Assembly: GCA_904395315.1 (NCBI GenBank)
Contig: CAJFNT010000090.1
Span: 1-43,893 of the forward strand
Reading direction: 5' to 3'
From: an uncultured Clostridia bacterium
GTDB lineage: Bacteria; Bacillota; Clostridia; UBA1381
DNA length: 43,893 nucleotides
Both the position numbers and the translations under genes were made by a program. Positions 42,413 through 43,893 of the stretch are shown piece after piece. A model generated the notes under the pieces. That model was not told where the DNA came from and made no database searches. It saw only the letters and a program-made list of their open reading frames with translations. Each line of letters begins with the position of its first letter. Within the stretch, counting starts at the first letter, position 1.

Positions 42413-43893
42413 ATGAACAAATGGTCAAGACTACGATATTCCCCTTGTCTGCCAATGGGCGAAGACGGAAGACGGATAACAGGCTCGGACGAACATATAC
42501 GTCTTTCCAGAGAGGCCGCGGCAGAAGGCATGGTTCTTTTGAAAAATGAGAATGATCTTTTGCCTCTCAGAGACGGCAAACGCATCGCAGTTTTCGGCAA
42601 GGCACAGTACGATTATGTAAAAGGCGGCGGCGGAAGCGGTTATGTTACAGCAGATCATGTAACAAATATATATGAAGGTCTTAAAATAAAAGAATCCGAA
42701 GGTAAGATCAGTGTATATGACGGTCTGATCGGTTTTTATAAAAACGAATGTGAAAAGCAGTATTCCTGCGGTACACACAATGGAATGACCTCGGAACCTG
42801 AACTCCCTCAGGATCTATTAGACAAAGCGGCAGCTTATACAGATACCGCGCTGATCACTATATGTCGTTTTTCCGGTGAAGGCTGGGACCGCAAAGGCAA
42901 ACCGCAAGACGGAGATTTTTACCTAAGCGCTCAAGAAGAAAAAATGATAGACTCGGTACTCGAAAGATTCAAAAATATCATCGTTGTTATAAACGCAGGC
43001 GCTCAAACAGACAGTGAATGGTATCATTCAAATGATAAGATATCATCCGTTCTGTACTCATGGCAAGGCGGAATGGAAGGAGGTCTCGCGATCGCGGACA
43101 TCATCTGCGGTGATGTCACGCCTTCAGGCAAGCTCGCGGATACATTCGCAAAACGTTTCTCCGATTATCCTTCATCGGACAGCTTTGAGGAATCAGAGGA
43201 CTATGTTAAATATTACGAAGATATTTATGTTGGCTACAGATATTTTGAAACTATTCCGGGAGCTGATAAAAAAGTAAATTATCCGTTCGGATTCGGACTT
43301 TCATACACTAATTTTGAGATATCCGATATAGATGTACGCAGCAATAAAAATACGATCAGTGTAAGCGCTTCGGTAACAAACATCGGAAAAGCATACGGTA
43401 AAGAAGTCGTTCAAGTCTATTACAGCGCGCCGCAGGGCAAGCTTGGCAAACCGTCACGAGGACTTGCGGCTTTCAAAAAGACCGATCTTTTAGCCCCTGG
43501 CGAAATGCGAAAGTTATATATGTCATTCCCTGTCTCCGACATGGCAAGCTATGACGACACCGGCAAGATAAAAATGTCATCTTATATACTTGAAAAAGGC
43601 AGCTATAGCTTTTATGTCGGGAACTCCGTTCGCAATACTATAAAGGCTGATTTTGAATATATTATTGACAATGATATTGTAACCGAACAGCTTACACAGC
43701 AGGCAGCCCCGTGCAACCTTGAAAAACGAATGCTTTCCGATGGCAGCTTCGAAAATATGCCGTCATATAAAAACAACACTAAACGGTCAGAGCCGGAACC
43801 ATTGGCAGCCGAAGTGCCGAATAGCCCGGCGATGCTAATTGACGTATGTGAAGGCAAAGTTTCTCTTGACTCGTTTATAAAACAACTCACTGA
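42413..43893 (+). CDS. GH3 beta-glucosidase, C-domain-first order (cut by window edge)
   Basis: This open frame runs off the window end after 493 codons and is missing from the ORF track. It begins MNKWSRLRYSPCLPMGEDGRR and continues LSREAAAEGMVLLKNENDLLPL, which is the start of the GH3 C-terminal (alpha/beta sandwich) domain. The motif GEGWDRKG (about residue 157) follows, then VLYSWQGGMEGG and GKLADTFAKRFSDYP, and then a fibronectin-type-III-like domain (VVQVYYSAPQGKLGKPSRGLAAFKKT). No GH3 N-terminal barrel precedes this, so the barrel should follow beyond the window. This permuted order is known from rumen beta-glucosidases of Ruminococcus albus and Butyrivibrio fibrisolvens. There is no signal peptide, so it is probably cytoplasmic. 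An AAAGGAG site precedes the ATG. Confidence 0.92.
   Translation, partial: MNKWSRLRYSPCLPMGEDGRRITGSDEHIRLSREAAAEGMVLLKNENDLLPLRDGKRIAVFGKAQYDYVKGGGGSGYVTADHVTNIYEGLKIKESEGKISVYDGLIGFYKNECEKQYSCGTHNGMTSEPELPQDLLDKAAAYTDTALITICRFSGEGWDRKGKPQDGDFYLSAQEEKMIDSVLERFKNIIVVINAGAQTDSEWYHSNDKISSVLYSWQGGMEGGLAIADIICGDVTPSGKLADTFAKRFSDYPSSDSFEESEDYVKYYEDIYVGYRYFETIPGADKKVNYPFGFGLSYTNFEISDIDVRSNKNTISVSASVTNIGKAYGKEVVQVYYSAPQGKLGKPSRGLAAFKKTDLLAPGEMRKLYMSFPVSDMASYDDTGKIKMSSYILEKGSYSFYVGNSVRNTIKADFEYIIDNDIVTEQLTQQAAPCNLEKRMLSDGSFENMPSYKNNTKRSEPEPLAAEVPNSPAMLIDVCEGKVSLDSFIKQLT

Noticed and set aside
1-43893. CRISPR arrays, insertion sequences, prophage, rRNA or tRNA genes
   Set aside because: Reading both strands showed no regular repeats with spacers, no transposase or integrase-like ORF, and no recognisable rRNA or tRNA segment. 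Short tRNAs could be missed without a covariance search.

Overview
The window looks like a chromosomal segment of a Bacillota bacterium, most likely class Clostridia and probably an anaerobe from a plant-fibre-rich gut habitat. This rests on the conserved gene order hprK / PHP / murB / rapZ / yvcK / whiA / dnaE, a C4-zinc-type L28, a TRAP (MtrB) protein, AAGGAG-type ribosome sites before nearly every gene, and textbook sigma-A promoters with 17-bp spacers. A rank below class cannot be supported by eye. No rRNA, tRNA, CRISPR array, insertion sequence or phage gene was recognised.

Region 1 (1-11432, all minus strand) is a long housekeeping run. In transcription order it carries HPr kinase/phosphorylase, a PHP-type phosphatase, MurB (whose conserved N-terminus has no ATG/GTG/TTG start), RapZ, YvcK, WhiA, DnaE, TRAP (mtrB), a DUF2007-like protein, 6-phosphofructokinase and the start of pyruvate kinase. 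It joins carbon sensing, envelope precursor synthesis and glycolysis. Region 2 (11.8-16.8 kb, plus strand) carries rpmB, murA behind a long structured leader, a WalJ-like metallo-hydrolase, rlmH and a secreted L,D-transpeptidase.

Region 3 (16.9-20.4 kb, minus) is a two-gene YhaN/YhaO (SbcC/SbcD-like) unit. Its upstream region holds a divergent strong promoter followed about 350 nt later by a strong terminator, with no credible protein between them: a good candidate for an unassigned non-coding RNA. Region 4 (21-28.6 kb, plus) looks richer in G+C. It has a two-component system, a short promoter-leader-terminator unit, a heterodimeric ABC exporter in which both subunit genes are broken, and a GH13 glucosidase. 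Region 5 (28.7-30.7 kb) is a Y-family polymerase / YolD pair.

Region 6 (30.7-39.5 kb, minus) has two operons. One is gtrA / UDP-galactopyranose-mutase-like flavoenzyme / GT39-type membrane glycosyltransferase. The other is a response regulator / intramembrane-sensing kinase / ABC ATPase / FtsX-like permease module with a perfect palindrome in front of the transporter genes. Region 7 (39.8 kb to the end) has a carboxymuconolactone-decarboxylase/cupin fusion divergent from a HAD phosphatase, then an AraC regulator divergent from a partial GH3 beta-glucosidase with C-domain-first order.

The most notable items are the orphan RNA at about 20.6-20.9 kb, the non-canonical murB start, the TRAP protein with altered RNA-contact residues, the doubly broken exporter with its attenuator-like leader, and several operator-like palindromes. 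All calls come from reading the sequence; no search or folding program was run.
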